From Amycolatopsis marina (GTDB lineage Bacteria > Actinomycetota > Actinomycetes > Mycobacteriales > Pseudonocardiaceae): 64,000 nt of DNA. Shown piece by piece: positions 27,114 to 39,735 of this stretch. Both the position numbers and the translations under genes were made by a program. The stretch is from the NCBI RefSeq assembly GCF_900111885.1, contig NZ_FOKG01000005.1, positions 186,001 to 250,000 of the forward strand, in the 5' to 3' direction. The notes below the pieces were generated by a model that was not told the origin of the DNA, searched no databases, and saw only the letters and a program-made list of their open reading frames with translations. How positions within the stretch are numbered: the stretch's first letter is position 1; each line of letters begins with the position of its first letter.

Positions 27114-28427
27114 ATGGCATCCGAAACTGGTGCGGGACCGAGCACGGCACTGCTCACCGATCACTACGAGCTGACCATGCTGGGCAGCGCCCTGGCCGAC
27201 GGCACGGGCGACCGGCGGTGTGTCTTCGAGGTCTTCGCGCGACGGCTGCCTGACGGGCGGCGTTACGGCGTGGTGGCCGGCACCGCGCGGGTGCTGGAGG
27301 CGATCGCGGACTTCCGGTTCGCCGAGGCCGAGCTCGCCCAGCTGCGGTCCACCGCGGTGGTGGACGACGCGACCCTCTCGTGGCTGGCGGACTACACCTT
27401 TTCCGGTGACATCGAGGGATACCCGGAAGGGGAGCTGTACTTTCCCGGCTCGCCGATCCTCACCGTTCGGGGGACGTTCGCCGAGGCAGTCATCCTGGAG
27501 ACGCTGGTGCTGTCGATCCTCAACCACGACAGCGCCATCGCCTCGGCGGCGGCGCGCATGAGCGGAGCGGCCAACGGCAGGCCGATCATCGAGATGGGCG
27601 GGCGGCGCACTCACGAGTACGCCGCGGTCGCCGCCGCACGGGCGGCGTACCTGGCCGGGTTCGCGACGACCTCGAACCTGGAGGCGGGGCGGCGGTACGG
27701 AATCAGCACGCGCGGCACCGTCGCGCACGCGTTCATGCTCCTGCACGACGACGAGGAGCAGGCGTTTCGCGCACAGATCGCCAAAATGGGCACGGACACC
27801 ACGCTGTTGGTGGACACCTACGACATCAGTGCGGGCATCGACACCGCGGTGCGCGTCGCTGGGACGGAGCTCGGCGCGATCCGAATCGACTCGGGCGACG
27901 TCGGCCCGCTGGCGCGCAGGGCCCGCGAGCAGCTCGACCGGCTCGGCGCGAAGGACACCAGAATCGTCGTCTCCGGCGATCTCGACGAACACGCGATCGC
28001 CGCACTGCGCGCCGAACCCGTGGACGCGTACGGGGTGGGCACGTCGGTGGTCACCGGCTCCGGCGCGCCGACAGCCGGCATGGTCTACAAACTCGTCGAC
28101 GTCGAGGGGCGCCCGGTGGAGAAGCGCAGCACCCACAAGGAGTCGCGGGGCGGCCACAAATCGGCGTTCCGGCGGCACCGGGAGACCGGTACCGCGGTGG
28201 AGGAGGTCATCTGCCCCGCCTCCCGCGTCCCGGAGCTGGGCGAGCACGACCGCGCGTTGCAGATTCCGCTGGTGCGGGGTGGACAGGTGACCGGTGAACT
28301 GCCCACCCTGGAGGACAGCAGGCGATTGCTGCGCCGGGGACTGGTCAGCCTCCCGTGGGAGGGGCTCAAGCTCTCCCACGGCGAACCGGCCATCCCGACC
28401 GTGTTCGCCTCCGGCGAGAAGGCCTGA
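27114..28427 (+). CDS. pncB: Nicotinate phosphoribosyltransferase
   Basis: The product is 437 aa. LLTDHYELTMLGSAL is the N-terminal signature. STRGTVAHAFMLLHDDEEQAF carries the phosphorylated-His region, and GAIRIDSGDVGPLAR the phosphoribosyl-binding aspartates. It converts nicotinate, PRPP and ATP to NaMN in NAD salvage. The next gene is a nicotinamidase, so the two enzymes form a nicotinamide to NaMN route in one operon. Confidence 0.95.
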   Translation: MASETGAGPSTALLTDHYELTMLGSALADGTGDRRCVFEVFARRLPDGRRYGVVAGTARVLEAIADFRFAEAELAQLRSTAVVDDATLSWLADYTFSGDIEGYPEGELYFPGSPILTVRGTFAEAVILETLVLSILNHDSAIASAAARMSGAANGRPIIEMGGRRTHEYAAVAAARAAYLAGFATTSNLEAGRRYGISTRGTVAHAFMLLHDDEEQAFRAQIAKMGTDTTLLVDTYDISAGIDTAVRVAGTELGAIRIDSGDVGPLARRAREQLDRLGAKDTRIVVSGDLDEHAIAALRAEPVDAYGVGTSVVTGSGAPTAGMVYKLVDVEGRPVEKRSTHKESRGGHKSAFRRHRETGTAVEEVICPASRVPELGEHDRALQIPLVRGGQVTGELPTLEDSRRLLRRGLVSLPWEGLKLSHGEPAIPTVFASGEKA

Positions 28428-28441
28428 TCCAGGAGGTTGTC

Positions 28442-29014
28442 ATGGGCAACGCACTGATCGTGGTGGACGTGCAGAACGATTTCTGTGAGGGCGGCGCGCT
28501 GGCCGTGACCGGCGGGGCGGCGGCGGCCACCGCCATTTCCGGGTACGTGGCGGGCAGCGACCACGAATACGTGGTGGCCACCCGCGACTACCACATCGAC
28601 CCTGGCGCGCACTTCAGCGACAACCCGGACTTCGTGCGGTCCTGGCCGAGGCACTGCGTGGCGGGGACGGCGGGCGCGTCCTTCCATCCGGAACTCGACG
28701 TCGGCCCCGTGTCCACAGTGTTCTCCAAGGGCCAGTACAGCGACGGCTACTCCGGGTTCGAGGGCAGCACGGCATCCGGCGAGCAGCTCGCGGACTGGCT
28801 GCGCGAGCGGGGAGTCGACCGGGTGGACATCGTCGGCATCGCCACCGACCACTGCGTCCGGGCAACCGCACTGGACGCTGCGCGTGCGGGGTTCGACGTC
28901 CGCGTCCTGCTGGACCTCACAGCGGGCGTCTCCCGCGCCACGGTGGACCCCGCCCTCGACGAACTCCGAGCCGCAGGCGTAACGCTCGAAGGCTCACCCG
29001 CCGTCGCGGGCTAG
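28442..29014 (+). CDS. pncA: Nicotinamidase (isochorismatase fold)
   Basis: The product is 190 aa from the ATG with AGGAGG at spacing 5. The catalytic triad fits: D in VVDVQNDFCEGGAL, K in FSKGQYSDGYSGF, and the nucleophilic Cys in IVGIATDHCVRATALDA. Metal-binding is supported by VVATRDYHIDPGAHF. It hydrolyses nicotinamide to nicotinate for PncB encoded just upstream, and relatives also activate pyrazinamide. The stop lies 3 bp from the start of the long inverted repeat. Confidence 0.94.
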   Translation: MGNALIVVDVQNDFCEGGALAVTGGAAAATAISGYVAGSDHEYVVATRDYHIDPGAHFSDNPDFVRSWPRHCVAGTAGASFHPELDVGPVSTVFSKGQYSDGYSGFEGSTASGEQLADWLRERGVDRVDIVGIATDHCVRATALDAARAGFDVRVLLDLTAGVSRATVDPALDELRAAGVTLEGSPAVAG

Positions 29015-29017
29015 GAG

Positions 29018-29132
29018 TGTCTGCAAGTACCCCCAAGTAAGATCAACATCGTCGCTAACCGCTACCAAGCTGAGCTCAGCTTGGTAGCGGTTGAGGACAG
29101 AAATGATCTTGCTTGGTGGTACTTGCAGACGC
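29018..29132. repeat. Dispersed repeat family A, full inverted repeat
   Basis: The left arm 29018-29068 and right arm 29081-29132 are inverted copies with mismatches. The centre is a perfect 36-nt palindrome (29057-29092) containing CCAAGCTGAGCTCAGCTTGG. The right arm matches the single arm at 13056-13107. It lies between the convergent pncA and secreted-protein genes, could form a cruciform and could act as bidirectional terminator. Confidence 0.9.
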
Positions 29133-29153
29133 ACCAAGAGCCGGGGACGGCGG

Positions 29154-29819
29154 TCAGGCGCCGTAGGGGTCGCAGCTCGCGCTGCCGACGACGATGTCGC
29201 CGCTGGCTGGGCCACCTTCGGGGAACAGGGTGATGCGCAGTGCGTTCGTCGTGAGGCTGCCGTCGGCCGGTGTCGGCACCTCCAGTTCGTTGAGCACCAG
29301 GCGAGCCATGGGCGGGTCGCCCTGCCCCCGGCCAGGAATCATGATCGTGTGGTTGGACCGGATCTCCCTCGGCACGGAGAACCCGGAGACTCCGCTCAGT
29401 TCGACATAGCCACTGCTGCCGTTGCTCGTGGTGTTGCAGCGGGCGGAGAACGTCCGCACCCGCAGCGTCGGCCCGCCGAACTGGCGCAGCACCGTCGTCT
29501 CGAACCGCTGTCCTGACGCCTTCGCCGACGCCGTGCCCCCGGAGTCGCGCGCGCACTCCGTACTTCCCCTGCCGAACTTGGTCGTGTTACCCGCGAACCC
29601 GCCCGTTGTGCTGTTGGTCTGCCTGCCGTCCACATCGCACGGGGCGATCGGCGCGGCCTGCGCGGACTGACCCGAGACGACGATGTCGGCGCTGCCCACC
29701 GACGCGGAGGCCACGGCGACGGGCTCAGCTGCCTGGGCGGGCGCCGCTGTGGCGAGCACCCCACCCGCCAGCACGACCGCGAGCGCACTCCTGTTGATCT
29801 TCGACCTGATGTTTGACAT
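29154..29819 (-). CDS. Secreted hypothetical protein with paired cysteines
   Basis: The product is 221 aa from the ATG at 29819 with GAGGAG upstream. The signal peptide is MSNIRSKINRSALAVVLAGG up to AQA-AEP near residue 34. The mature domain is beta-rich with regularly spaced cysteines (APCDVDG, STECARD, ARCNTT, SASCDPYG), probably forming two disulfides. The layout resembles actinobacterial choice-of-anchor P proteins, but I cannot confirm this. It is divergent from bioY with ~190 bp between. Confidence 0.7.
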   Translation of the reverse strand: MSNIRSKINRSALAVVLAGGVLATAAPAQAAEPVAVASASVGSADIVVSGQSAQAAPIAPCDVDGRQTNSTTGGFAGNTTKFGRGSTECARDSGGTASAKASGQRFETTVLRQFGGPTLRVRTFSARCNTTSNGSSGYVELSGVSGFSVPREIRSNHTIMIPGRGQGDPPMARLVLNELEVPTPADGSLTTNALRITLFPEGGPASGDIVVGSASCDPYGA

Positions 29820-30011
29820 CGACTCTCCTCGCCCGCTGTTCCAAACTGCCCCTTCGACATCGGCGGCTGCGGCGCCCGGCCTGACCGGCAACGGCACCTG
29901 CCACTCGGTCGTGTGGATTCGGCGGCGTGAGAAACCCGACTCGGGCAGGGTGCGAAACGCGATCACGCGCTACTTTGCGACCAGTCTGCGTGTGTCTACC
30001 AGGAGGTTTTC

Positions 30012-30602
30012 GTGTCTTCGCTGTCCGTCGCCAGCCGCAAACCGGTACTGGCAGATCTCGTTCCCGGTTCACTCGTCCGTGATCTCACGCTGGTCGTGAG
30101 CGGTGCCGCCTTCACCGGTCTCGCCGCGCAGGTCGTGTTCCCCGTCCCGGGCAGCCCGGTGCCGATGACCGGCCAGACCTTCGCCGCCCTGCTGGTCGGG
30201 ACCGCGCTCGGCTGGCAGCGCGGTGGCGCGGCCATGCTGCTCTACCTGCTCGCGGGCGCGGCCGGTGTCCCCTGGTTCAACAACGGCAGCTCCGGGCTGT
30301 TCGGCGCGAGCGCCGGGTACATCATCGGGTTCGTCTTCGCCGCCGCACTCGTGGGCGCACTCGCCGCGCGGGGCGCGGACCGCACCCCGATGCGAACCGC
30401 GGGCACGATGGTCCTCGGCAACCTGGCCATCTACGCGGTCGGCCTGCCGTGGCTGATGGCGTCGGCGGGCCTGGATCTGGCCGGCGGGCTGGAAAAGGGC
30501 CTCGTGCCCTTCCTGCTCGGTGACGCCATGAAGATCGCGCTCGCCGCAGGTCTGCTCCCGGCCGCATGGGCGCTGGTCCGCCGGGTCCGCAAGGAATCCT
30601 GA
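30012..30602 (+). CDS. bioY: BioY biotin transporter (ECF S component)
   Basis: The product is 196 aa with GTG start and AGGAGG at spacing 5. Six membrane helices and the BioY hallmarks are present: VFPVPGSPVPMTGQTFAALLVG in the substrate loop, YLLAGAAGVPWFNN and GASAGYIIGF. It takes up biotin, either alone or with shared ECF ATPase/T subunits encoded elsewhere; none is adjacent. No clear biotin-repressor palindrome is seen upstream. Confidence 0.92.
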   Translation: MSSLSVASRKPVLADLVPGSLVRDLTLVVSGAAFTGLAAQVVFPVPGSPVPMTGQTFAALLVGTALGWQRGGAAMLLYLLAGAAGVPWFNNGSSGLFGASAGYIIGFVFAAALVGALAARGADRTPMRTAGTMVLGNLAIYAVGLPWLMASAGLDLAGGLEKGLVPFLLGDAMKIALAAGLLPAAWALVRRVRKES

Positions 30603-30658
30603 CCGACGCGGACGGCCAGGCCCGTTCCTGACGGTGGCGCGCGGTAACGTCTCTCCCC

Positions 30659-32746
30659 GTGCCCGAACTACCCAGAACCCGCCTTCCCGGTGTCGGGGAG
30701 CTGCTGACGCACGCGGTCGAGGCCGTCGGCGGCACCGAGCGGACGGGCCAGGTCAAGATGGCGGAGGCCGTCGGCAGGGCGATCCGCACCGGGGAGCACC
30801 TGGCCGTCCAAGCGGGTACCGGTACCGGGAAGTCGCTGGCCTACCTCGTACCCGCGATCCGGCACGCGGTGGAACGGGAGGCCACGGTCGTGGTCTCCAC
30901 TGCGACGATCGCCCTGCAGCGCCAACTCGTCGACCGGGACCTGCCCCGGCTCGCCAAGGCGCTGAAGAAGCCGCTGGGACGCGAACCCACGTTCGCGATC
31001 CTCAAGGGCAGACGGAACTACCTGTGCCTGCACCGGCTCGACAGCGGCGCGCCGGAGGAGCCGGACGACGCCGCCCTGTTCGACCCGTTCGCGGTTTCGC
31101 GCATGGGCAAGGAGGTCAAGCGTCTGCACGAGTGGTCCTCCGACACCGAGACCGGTGACCGCGACGAGTTGGTGCCCGGGGTGTCGGACCAGGCATGGCG
31201 CCAGGTCTCGGTCACCGCCAAGGAGTGTCTCGGCGCCGCCCGCTGCCCGATCGGCACCGACTGTTTCGCCGAGCAGGCCAGGGCCGAGGCCGGTCGCGCC
31301 GACGTCGTCGTCACCAACCACGCGCTGCTGGCTATCGACGCGTTGCAGGGCTACCAGGTCCTGCCGGAGCACGACCTGGTGATCATCGACGAGGCGCACG
31401 AACTGGTGGACCGGGTGACGTCCGTCGCCACCGCCGAGCTCACCAGCGCGATGATCACGGCCGCCACCCGGCGCTGCGGCAAGCTGATCGACGCCGACAT
31501 CGCCGACCGGCTGATGGAGGCCGGTGACGGGCTCGCGCTGGTGCTGGACGACCTCAGCCCCGGCCGGATGGACGCCCTGCCCCAGCCGCTGCAGGGGGTC
31601 CTCCCCGCGGTGCGGGACGCGGCGCACGGCTGCCTGAGCATGCTGGGCGCGGAACGCAAGGAGGAACTCGAGGAAGCCACGGCCCGAAAGCTGGCCCGCA
31701 CCCTGCTCGAGGAGGTGCACGACACCGCGGTCCGCCTGCTGGAGGCGTTCGAGCCGGACCAGGCGCACCAGCGCGATGTCGTCTGGCTCAGCGGTGACCA
31801 GTACTCGGCGAACCCCCGCCCGCCGGCGCTGCGCGTGGCGCCGCTGGCCGTGGCCGGGCTGCTGCGTGAACGCGTGTTCGGGCTGAACACCACGGTGCTC
31901 ACCTCGGCGACGCTCACACTCGGCGGCACCTTCGACACGCTCGCCAGGCAGTGGGGCCTGCCGCCGCTGGCTTCCTTCGGAAAATCCGAGACCGAATCGG
32001 CGGGCGCCGCGGAACAGAAGTCGTCCGGAACCGCGACGGAGAAGCCGGCCCCGTCCGACGAGGACAACCTGCGCTGGACGGGGATCGACGTCGGTTCCCC
32101 GTTCGACCACAAGCGCAACGGAATCCTCTACGTGGCGCGGCATCTGCCACCCCCAGGACGCGACGGCCTCGGTGCTGCGACCCTCGACGAGATCGCCGAG
32201 TTGATCGAGGCGGCGGGGGGACGAGCACTGGGATTGTTCTCCTCCATGCGCGCCGCGAAACAGGCCACAGAGGAACTGCGGGACCGGGTGGAACACCCGA
32301 TCCTGTGCCAGGGCGATGATTCCACTTCCCTGCTGGTCCGCAAGTTCTCCGAAGACGTGCGCACCTGTTTGTTCGGCACGCTGTCGCTGTGGCAGGGGGT
32401 GGACGTGCCGGGGCCGTCGCTGCAGCTGGTACTCGTGGACCGGTTGCCCTTCCCCCGGCCGGACGACCCGGTCTCCTCGGCACGCCAGCGTGCGGTGGAA
32501 GCCAGGGGCGGCAACGGGTTCTTGACGGTGTCGGCCACACATGCCGCGCTGTTGCTCGCGCAGGGCACCGGCAGGCTGCACCGCTCCATCGAGGACAAGG
32601 GCGTGGTCGCGGTGCTGGACTCACGTCTGGCTACCGCGAGGTACGGCGGCTTCCTGCGGGCCTCACTGCCCCCGTTCTGGCCCACGTCCGATCCACAGGT
32701 CGCCAGGGACGCGTTGCGCAGACTCGACGCCGCGGCCCCAGCCTGA
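30659..32746 (+). CDS. dinG: DinG-family ATP-dependent DNA helicase (Rv1329c-like)
   Basis: The product is 695 aa with a GTG start and no obvious ribosome site. Walker A GTGTGKS is at residues 53-59. Four cysteines (C123, C190, C196, C202) are spaced for the XPD/DinG 4Fe-4S cluster. The Walker B box DEAH is at 244-247. The C-terminal half has LFSSMRAAK, GTLSLWQGVDVPGPS and QGTGRLHRS motifs V and VI of SF2 helicases. It unwinds 5'-3' at replication-transcription conflicts, R-loops or G-quadruplexes. A Glu/Ser/Thr-rich insert occurs near residues 440-465. Confidence 0.92.
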   Translation: MPELPRTRLPGVGELLTHAVEAVGGTERTGQVKMAEAVGRAIRTGEHLAVQAGTGTGKSLAYLVPAIRHAVEREATVVVSTATIALQRQLVDRDLPRLAKALKKPLGREPTFAILKGRRNYLCLHRLDSGAPEEPDDAALFDPFAVSRMGKEVKRLHEWSSDTETGDRDELVPGVSDQAWRQVSVTAKECLGAARCPIGTDCFAEQARAEAGRADVVVTNHALLAIDALQGYQVLPEHDLVIIDEAHELVDRVTSVATAELTSAMITAATRRCGKLIDADIADRLMEAGDGLALVLDDLSPGRMDALPQPLQGVLPAVRDAAHGCLSMLGAERKEELEEATARKLARTLLEEVHDTAVRLLEAFEPDQAHQRDVVWLSGDQYSANPRPPALRVAPLAVAGLLRERVFGLNTTVLTSATLTLGGTFDTLARQWGLPPLASFGKSETESAGAAEQKSSGTATEKPAPSDEDNLRWTGIDVGSPFDHKRNGILYVARHLPPPGRDGLGAATLDEIAELIEAAGGRALGLFSSMRAAKQATEELRDRVEHPILCQGDDSTSLLVRKFSEDVRTCLFGTLSLWQGVDVPGPSLQLVLVDRLPFPRPDDPVSSARQRAVEARGGNGFLTVSATHAALLLAQGTGRLHRSIEDKGVVAVLDSRLATARYGGFLRASLPPFWPTSDPQVARDALRRLDAAAPA

Positions 32747-32793
32747 ACCTTTTTGACAGACCGGACTACCGTGGACAAAACGCAAGGAGAGTG

Positions 32794-32886
32794 ATGTCGA
32801 GCCCGCGAACGTCCTCCTGCCGCTGCCGCCGGCGACCGTGGCGCGCGTCCGGCGGGCACGCACTGAGATCCACCGCACGAGCGTGA
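32794..32886 (+). CDS. Possible 30-aa leader or microprotein ORF
   Basis: The frame has an ATG four bases after AAGGAGA. It is Ser/Arg/Cys-rich ([15 protein letters not shown]) and ends at a TGA about 85 bp before the next gene. It may be a leader peptide or a chance ORF; only the Shine-Dalgarno-like site supports it. Confidence 0.2.
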   Translation: MSSPRTSSCRCRRRPWRASGGHALRSTARA

Positions 32887-32971
32887 CGTCACCTTCCCCT
32901 GCACGACCGCGCATCCCATCGACGCGACAGCGGATGCGCGATTCTCGATCCGAAACCTGAGGGAGAACCTG

Positions 32972-33310
32972 TTGTCCCAGGACCCAGCCAACGCACACTC
33001 CAGGGCCGTCCGCGTCGACGACACCGGAGTCCGCCGCCAGTTGGCCGACGGGAGCGAAGAGTCCGTCACCTGGTCGGACCTGTCGGCGGTGGTGATCAGA
33101 GTGATCCCTGAGGGCCCGTGGAAAGAGGACGTGTTCTTCATGCTGGCCGGCTCGGACGGCGCGGGCACGGCGATTCCCAGCGGCGATCCCGCCGCCGACG
33201 CCCTGCTGGAGCGACTTCAGGGGCTGCCGGGCTTCGACCACGAGAAGTTCGTCGAGGCGATGACCACCGACGCGGACGAAGCCTACGTCGTCTGGACCGC
33301 CGCCTCCTGA
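32972..33310 (+). CDS. Hypothetical protein, 112 aa
   Basis: The product has a TTG start preceded by GGGAG. The sequence alternates short beta segments and helices (VRVDDTGVRRQLADGSEESVTWSDLSAVVIRVIPEGPWKEDVFFMLAG, then LLERLQGLPGFDHEKFVEAMT), a compact PH-like fold seen in small cytosolic proteins. The function is unknown. There is no signal peptide, membrane segment or cysteine. It converges on the PTH2-like gene with a 13-bp gap. Confidence 0.75.
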   Translation: MSQDPANAHSRAVRVDDTGVRRQLADGSEESVTWSDLSAVVIRVIPEGPWKEDVFFMLAGSDGAGTAIPSGDPAADALLERLQGLPGFDHEKFVEAMTTDADEAYVVWTAAS

Positions 33311-33323
33311 GGCGAGTTCCCGA

Positions 33324-37101
<3,778 letters not shown>

Positions 37102-37472
37102 TCCTGCCTCCTGCAGTCAACCTTGTGGTGGGTCAGCGTTCGTGTCGCCGGGGCCGGGAGCCGGAACCGGCGGCTAGGGGGATCGTAGCCCTCGACGTTT
37201 CCCGTCGTGCGCACCGCCTGGCACGATCGCATCGGGAAGGACGGTTTCACCACGTCGGGAGTGGGAGAGGTCGTCATCGCTGGGTCGAAACCGGGGTTAC
37301 CGACGAGTCACCGGCAGGTCCGGGCGAGCCGGTCGAATGTGCTGGTGGGACCGGGATTCGCGGCCGTGAAGTGGCCGCGACCACATCGTTCGCACGCTCG
37401 GACGCGACGGTCCGCGAAAGCAGGAAAGTGGCGCTCGCCTCATTTCTGCCGATGCGCGGACGCGACCCGCGT
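37102..37472. other. Non-coding stretch between ctaD and the SDR gene
   Basis: About 370 bp contain the upstream region of ctaD and the 3' flank of the SDR gene. No ORF with ribosome site, no RNA gene and no repeat stands out apart from a short GACGCG/CGCGTC hairpin at the SDR stop. It probably holds the ctaD promoter. Confidence 0.4.
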
Positions 37473-38291
37473 CTAGGGAATGATGCGCTTGCCCGCGAGG
37501 GAGACCAGCCGCTGGTAACCGGCTCCGAACAGCCTGGGCAGCGCGTCGATGACGTAGGCGTCCGGCCCGATCAGGATCCGTGGGCGGTTGCGCTCGACGC
37601 CGCGCAGGATCGTCCTGGCCGCGACTTCGGGGCTGGTGCGCGCGATCCGCTCGAACAGACGCGCCGCACGGTCGGCGTCGGGGCCCTCGAGCCCGCGGGC
37701 GTCCCTGGCGATGTTCGTCTTGATTCCGCCGGGATGCACACAGCTCACCCGAACCGGGCGCCGCTCCATCAGCATCTCCTGGCGCAGGGCCTCGGTGAAG
37801 CCGCGCACCGCGAACTTGGCCGCGTTGTACGCGCTCTGGGTCGGTACGCCGATGAAACCGAAGACACTGGAGACGTTGACCAGGTGGCCGTCACCGGACG
37901 CGATCAGGTGCGGCAGGAACGCCTTGGTCCCGTGCACCACCCCGCCAAGGTTGATGCCCATCAGCCAGTCGAACTCCTCCCAGCCCATCTCCTCGACCGT
38001 GGAGGTGAGTGCCACTCCGGCGTTGTTCACCACCAGGTTGACCTGGCCGAACTCGCCCGCCACCTGCTCGGCGTGCGCGAGCACGGCGGCCCGGTCGGCG
38101 ACATCCAGCACATACGACCGCGTCTCGGCACCCGCCTTCTCGCACAGCGCCGCCGTCTCGGCGATTCGCGCCGAGTCGACATCGGACACGGCCAGACGAG
38201 CACCGCGGCCCGCGAGGTCCAGCGCGAGCGCCCTGCCGATCCCCGAACCAGCACCGGTGATCACCGCGACCCTGCCACCGAAGTCCTTCAT
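37473..38291 (-). CDS. SDR-family NAD(P)-dependent oxidoreductase
   Basis: The product is 272 aa. VITGAGSGIGRALALDLAGRGARLAVSDVD is the TGxxxGxG cofactor site. The catalytic triad appears as S in NVSSVFGFIG and Y/K in YNAAKFAVRG; VNNAGVAL is the NNAG motif. A C-terminal extension with RILIGPDAYVIDALPRLFG resembles SDRs acting on hydrophobic or steroid-like substrates. The cofactor is probably NAD, since D follows the second strand. It is divergent from the TetR gene at 38372, its likely repressor. Confidence 0.92.
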   Translation of the reverse strand: MKDFGGRVAVITGAGSGIGRALALDLAGRGARLAVSDVDSARIAETAALCEKAGAETRSYVLDVADRAAVLAHAEQVAGEFGQVNLVVNNAGVALTSTVEEMGWEEFDWLMGINLGGVVHGTKAFLPHLIASGDGHLVNVSSVFGFIGVPTQSAYNAAKFAVRGFTEALRQEMLMERRPVRVSCVHPGGIKTNIARDARGLEGPDADRAARLFERIARTSPEVAARTILRGVERNRPRILIGPDAYVIDALPRLFGAGYQRLVSLAGKRIIP

Positions 38292-38371
38292 CCGACTGCC
38301 CTCACTTCCACCCGAACCCGGCGATTTATGGCGTACCGCCAGTATCTGTTACTTCGAGTACTATCCAGCGC

Positions 38372-39064
38372 GTGAATGAGGGTGTCAACCGGCAGGACGG
38401 CCGGGCCGAACGCTGGCGTCAACACCGGGTCGAACGACGCCGGGAGTTCGTCGAGGCCGCGATCCGGGCGCTGGACCGCCACGGCCCCGACGCGGCGATG
38501 GCCGACATCGCCCGTGCGGCCGGTGTCGCCAAGCCGCGGCTGTACCGGCATTTCACCGACAAGGCGGAGCTCTTCGTCGCCGTCGCCGAACGCGCATCGG
38601 AATTGGTGTGGGACCGGCTCAGGCCGGCGCTGAGCGAACCCGCGGCGGTGCGCGACCGTGTCGAGCAGTCCGTGCGGGCCTACTTCTCGGCGGTCGCCGA
38701 GCATCCGAACGTCTTTCGCATGGTGGGCGAACGACGGTTCCTCACCCGGACCGCCCAGCCGGACCCCGTCGCGGTGGGCAACACGGCCATGGCCGCACTG
38801 ATCGCGGCGGTGTTCGACGAGTACCTGCGCGCCCACGGCGCGCACTCCACCGGAACCCTCCCATGGGCGCACGGAATCGTGGGATCGGTCGAGGGGGCCA
38901 CCCGGTGGTGGCTCGCGGACGGCACGCTCGGCCAGCAGGAGATCGTCGAGCACGTGAGCGTGCTGGTGTGGGGTGCGATGGAGGCTGTCCTGCGCTCGGC
39001 CGGCGTCACCGTGGATCCGGACCAGCCGCTTGACCTGGACCTCGACGAACTGCCGACCCGCTGA
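38372..39064 (+). CDS. TetR-family regulator divergent from SDR gene
   Basis: The product is 230 aa with a GTG start. The helix-turn-helix is near residues 20-65 (RRREFVEAAIRALDRHGPDAAMADIARAAGVAKPRLYRHFTDKAELF). The ligand domain resembles TetR_C proteins with a WWL-rich segment (EGATRWWLADGT). The 80-bp intergenic region contains AGTATC and GAGTACT half-sites spaced 9 nt apart, a possible operator, but it is weak. It likely controls the SDR. Confidence 0.85.
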   Translation: MNEGVNRQDGRAERWRQHRVERRREFVEAAIRALDRHGPDAAMADIARAAGVAKPRLYRHFTDKAELFVAVAERASELVWDRLRPALSEPAAVRDRVEQSVRAYFSAVAEHPNVFRMVGERRFLTRTAQPDPVAVGNTAMAALIAAVFDEYLRAHGAHSTGTLPWAHGIVGSVEGATRWWLADGTLGQQEIVEHVSVLVWGAMEAVLRSAGVTVDPDQPLDLDLDELPTR

Positions 39065-39126
39065 GGTCGGCCGGAAACCCCAAGACCAGCGGTATCCGGA
39101 TACCGTGTCGGCAATATGGTGTGCTC

Positions 39127-39735
39127 ATGGCACGTCTCACCCGCGCGGAAAGTCAGGCCCGCACCAGGCAGCAGCTCGTGGAGACCGCGAGGGAACTGTT
39201 CCTGTGCGACGGCTACTCGGCCACCTCGCTGGAGAAGGTCGCCGACGCGGCCGGGTACTCCAAGGGCGCGGTGTACTCGAACTTCCGGAACAAGGACGAG
39301 TTGTGCCTCGCCGTTCTCGACACGATTCACGAGCAACAGGCGACCTCGATGACCGAATCGCTCGCGAGCGCCGACTCGATGGAGGGCATGCTCGCCGCGT
39401 TCCAGGAGTGGGCGGAGCGCAGTATCGGCGACGAGGCGTGGACCGCGCTCGAGGTGGAGTTCGCCACGAACGCCCGCCGGAATCAGCACATCCGCGCGGA
39501 ACTGGCCACCCGGGACAGGACGATCCGCGATCTGATCTCCGGCCTGCTGACGGCACACGCCGAGCGCTTCGACATCACCCTGCCGATGCCCGCGGACGAC
39601 TGCGCCACCGCCCTGCTCAGCCTGGGCATCGGGCTGGGCGTGCAGCGCGCCATCGATCCCGGCATTCCCGTTCGCGTGCTGCCCGAGGTGATCCGGCTGC
39701 TCGCGGGCTCCACCCCGAAGGAACCGCCGACGTGA
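39127..39735 (+). CDS. TetR-family regulator
   Basis: The product is 202 aa from the ATG at 39127 (a GTG two codons earlier is possible). The HTH is at residues 8-52 (RTRQQLVETARELFLCDGYSATSLEKVADAAGYSKGAVYSNFRNKDELC), a very typical TetR N-terminus. It is followed by a divergent ligand domain. Its stop overlaps the GTG start of the GNAT gene, suggesting a two-gene operon. The target is unknown. Confidence 0.86.
   Translation: MARLTRAESQARTRQQLVETARELFLCDGYSATSLEKVADAAGYSKGAVYSNFRNKDELCLAVLDTIHEQQATSMTESLASADSMEGMLAAFQEWAERSIGDEAWTALEVEFATNARRNQHIRAELATRDRTIRDLISGLLTAHAERFDITLPMPADDCATALLSLGIGLGVQRAIDPGIPVRVLPEVIRLLAGSTPKEPPT

Noticed and set aside
29018..29132. Structured RNA gene or riboswitch
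   Set aside because: The sequence is a plain long inverted repeat with a sister copy elsewhere and sits after a stop between convergent genes, not in a 5' leader.
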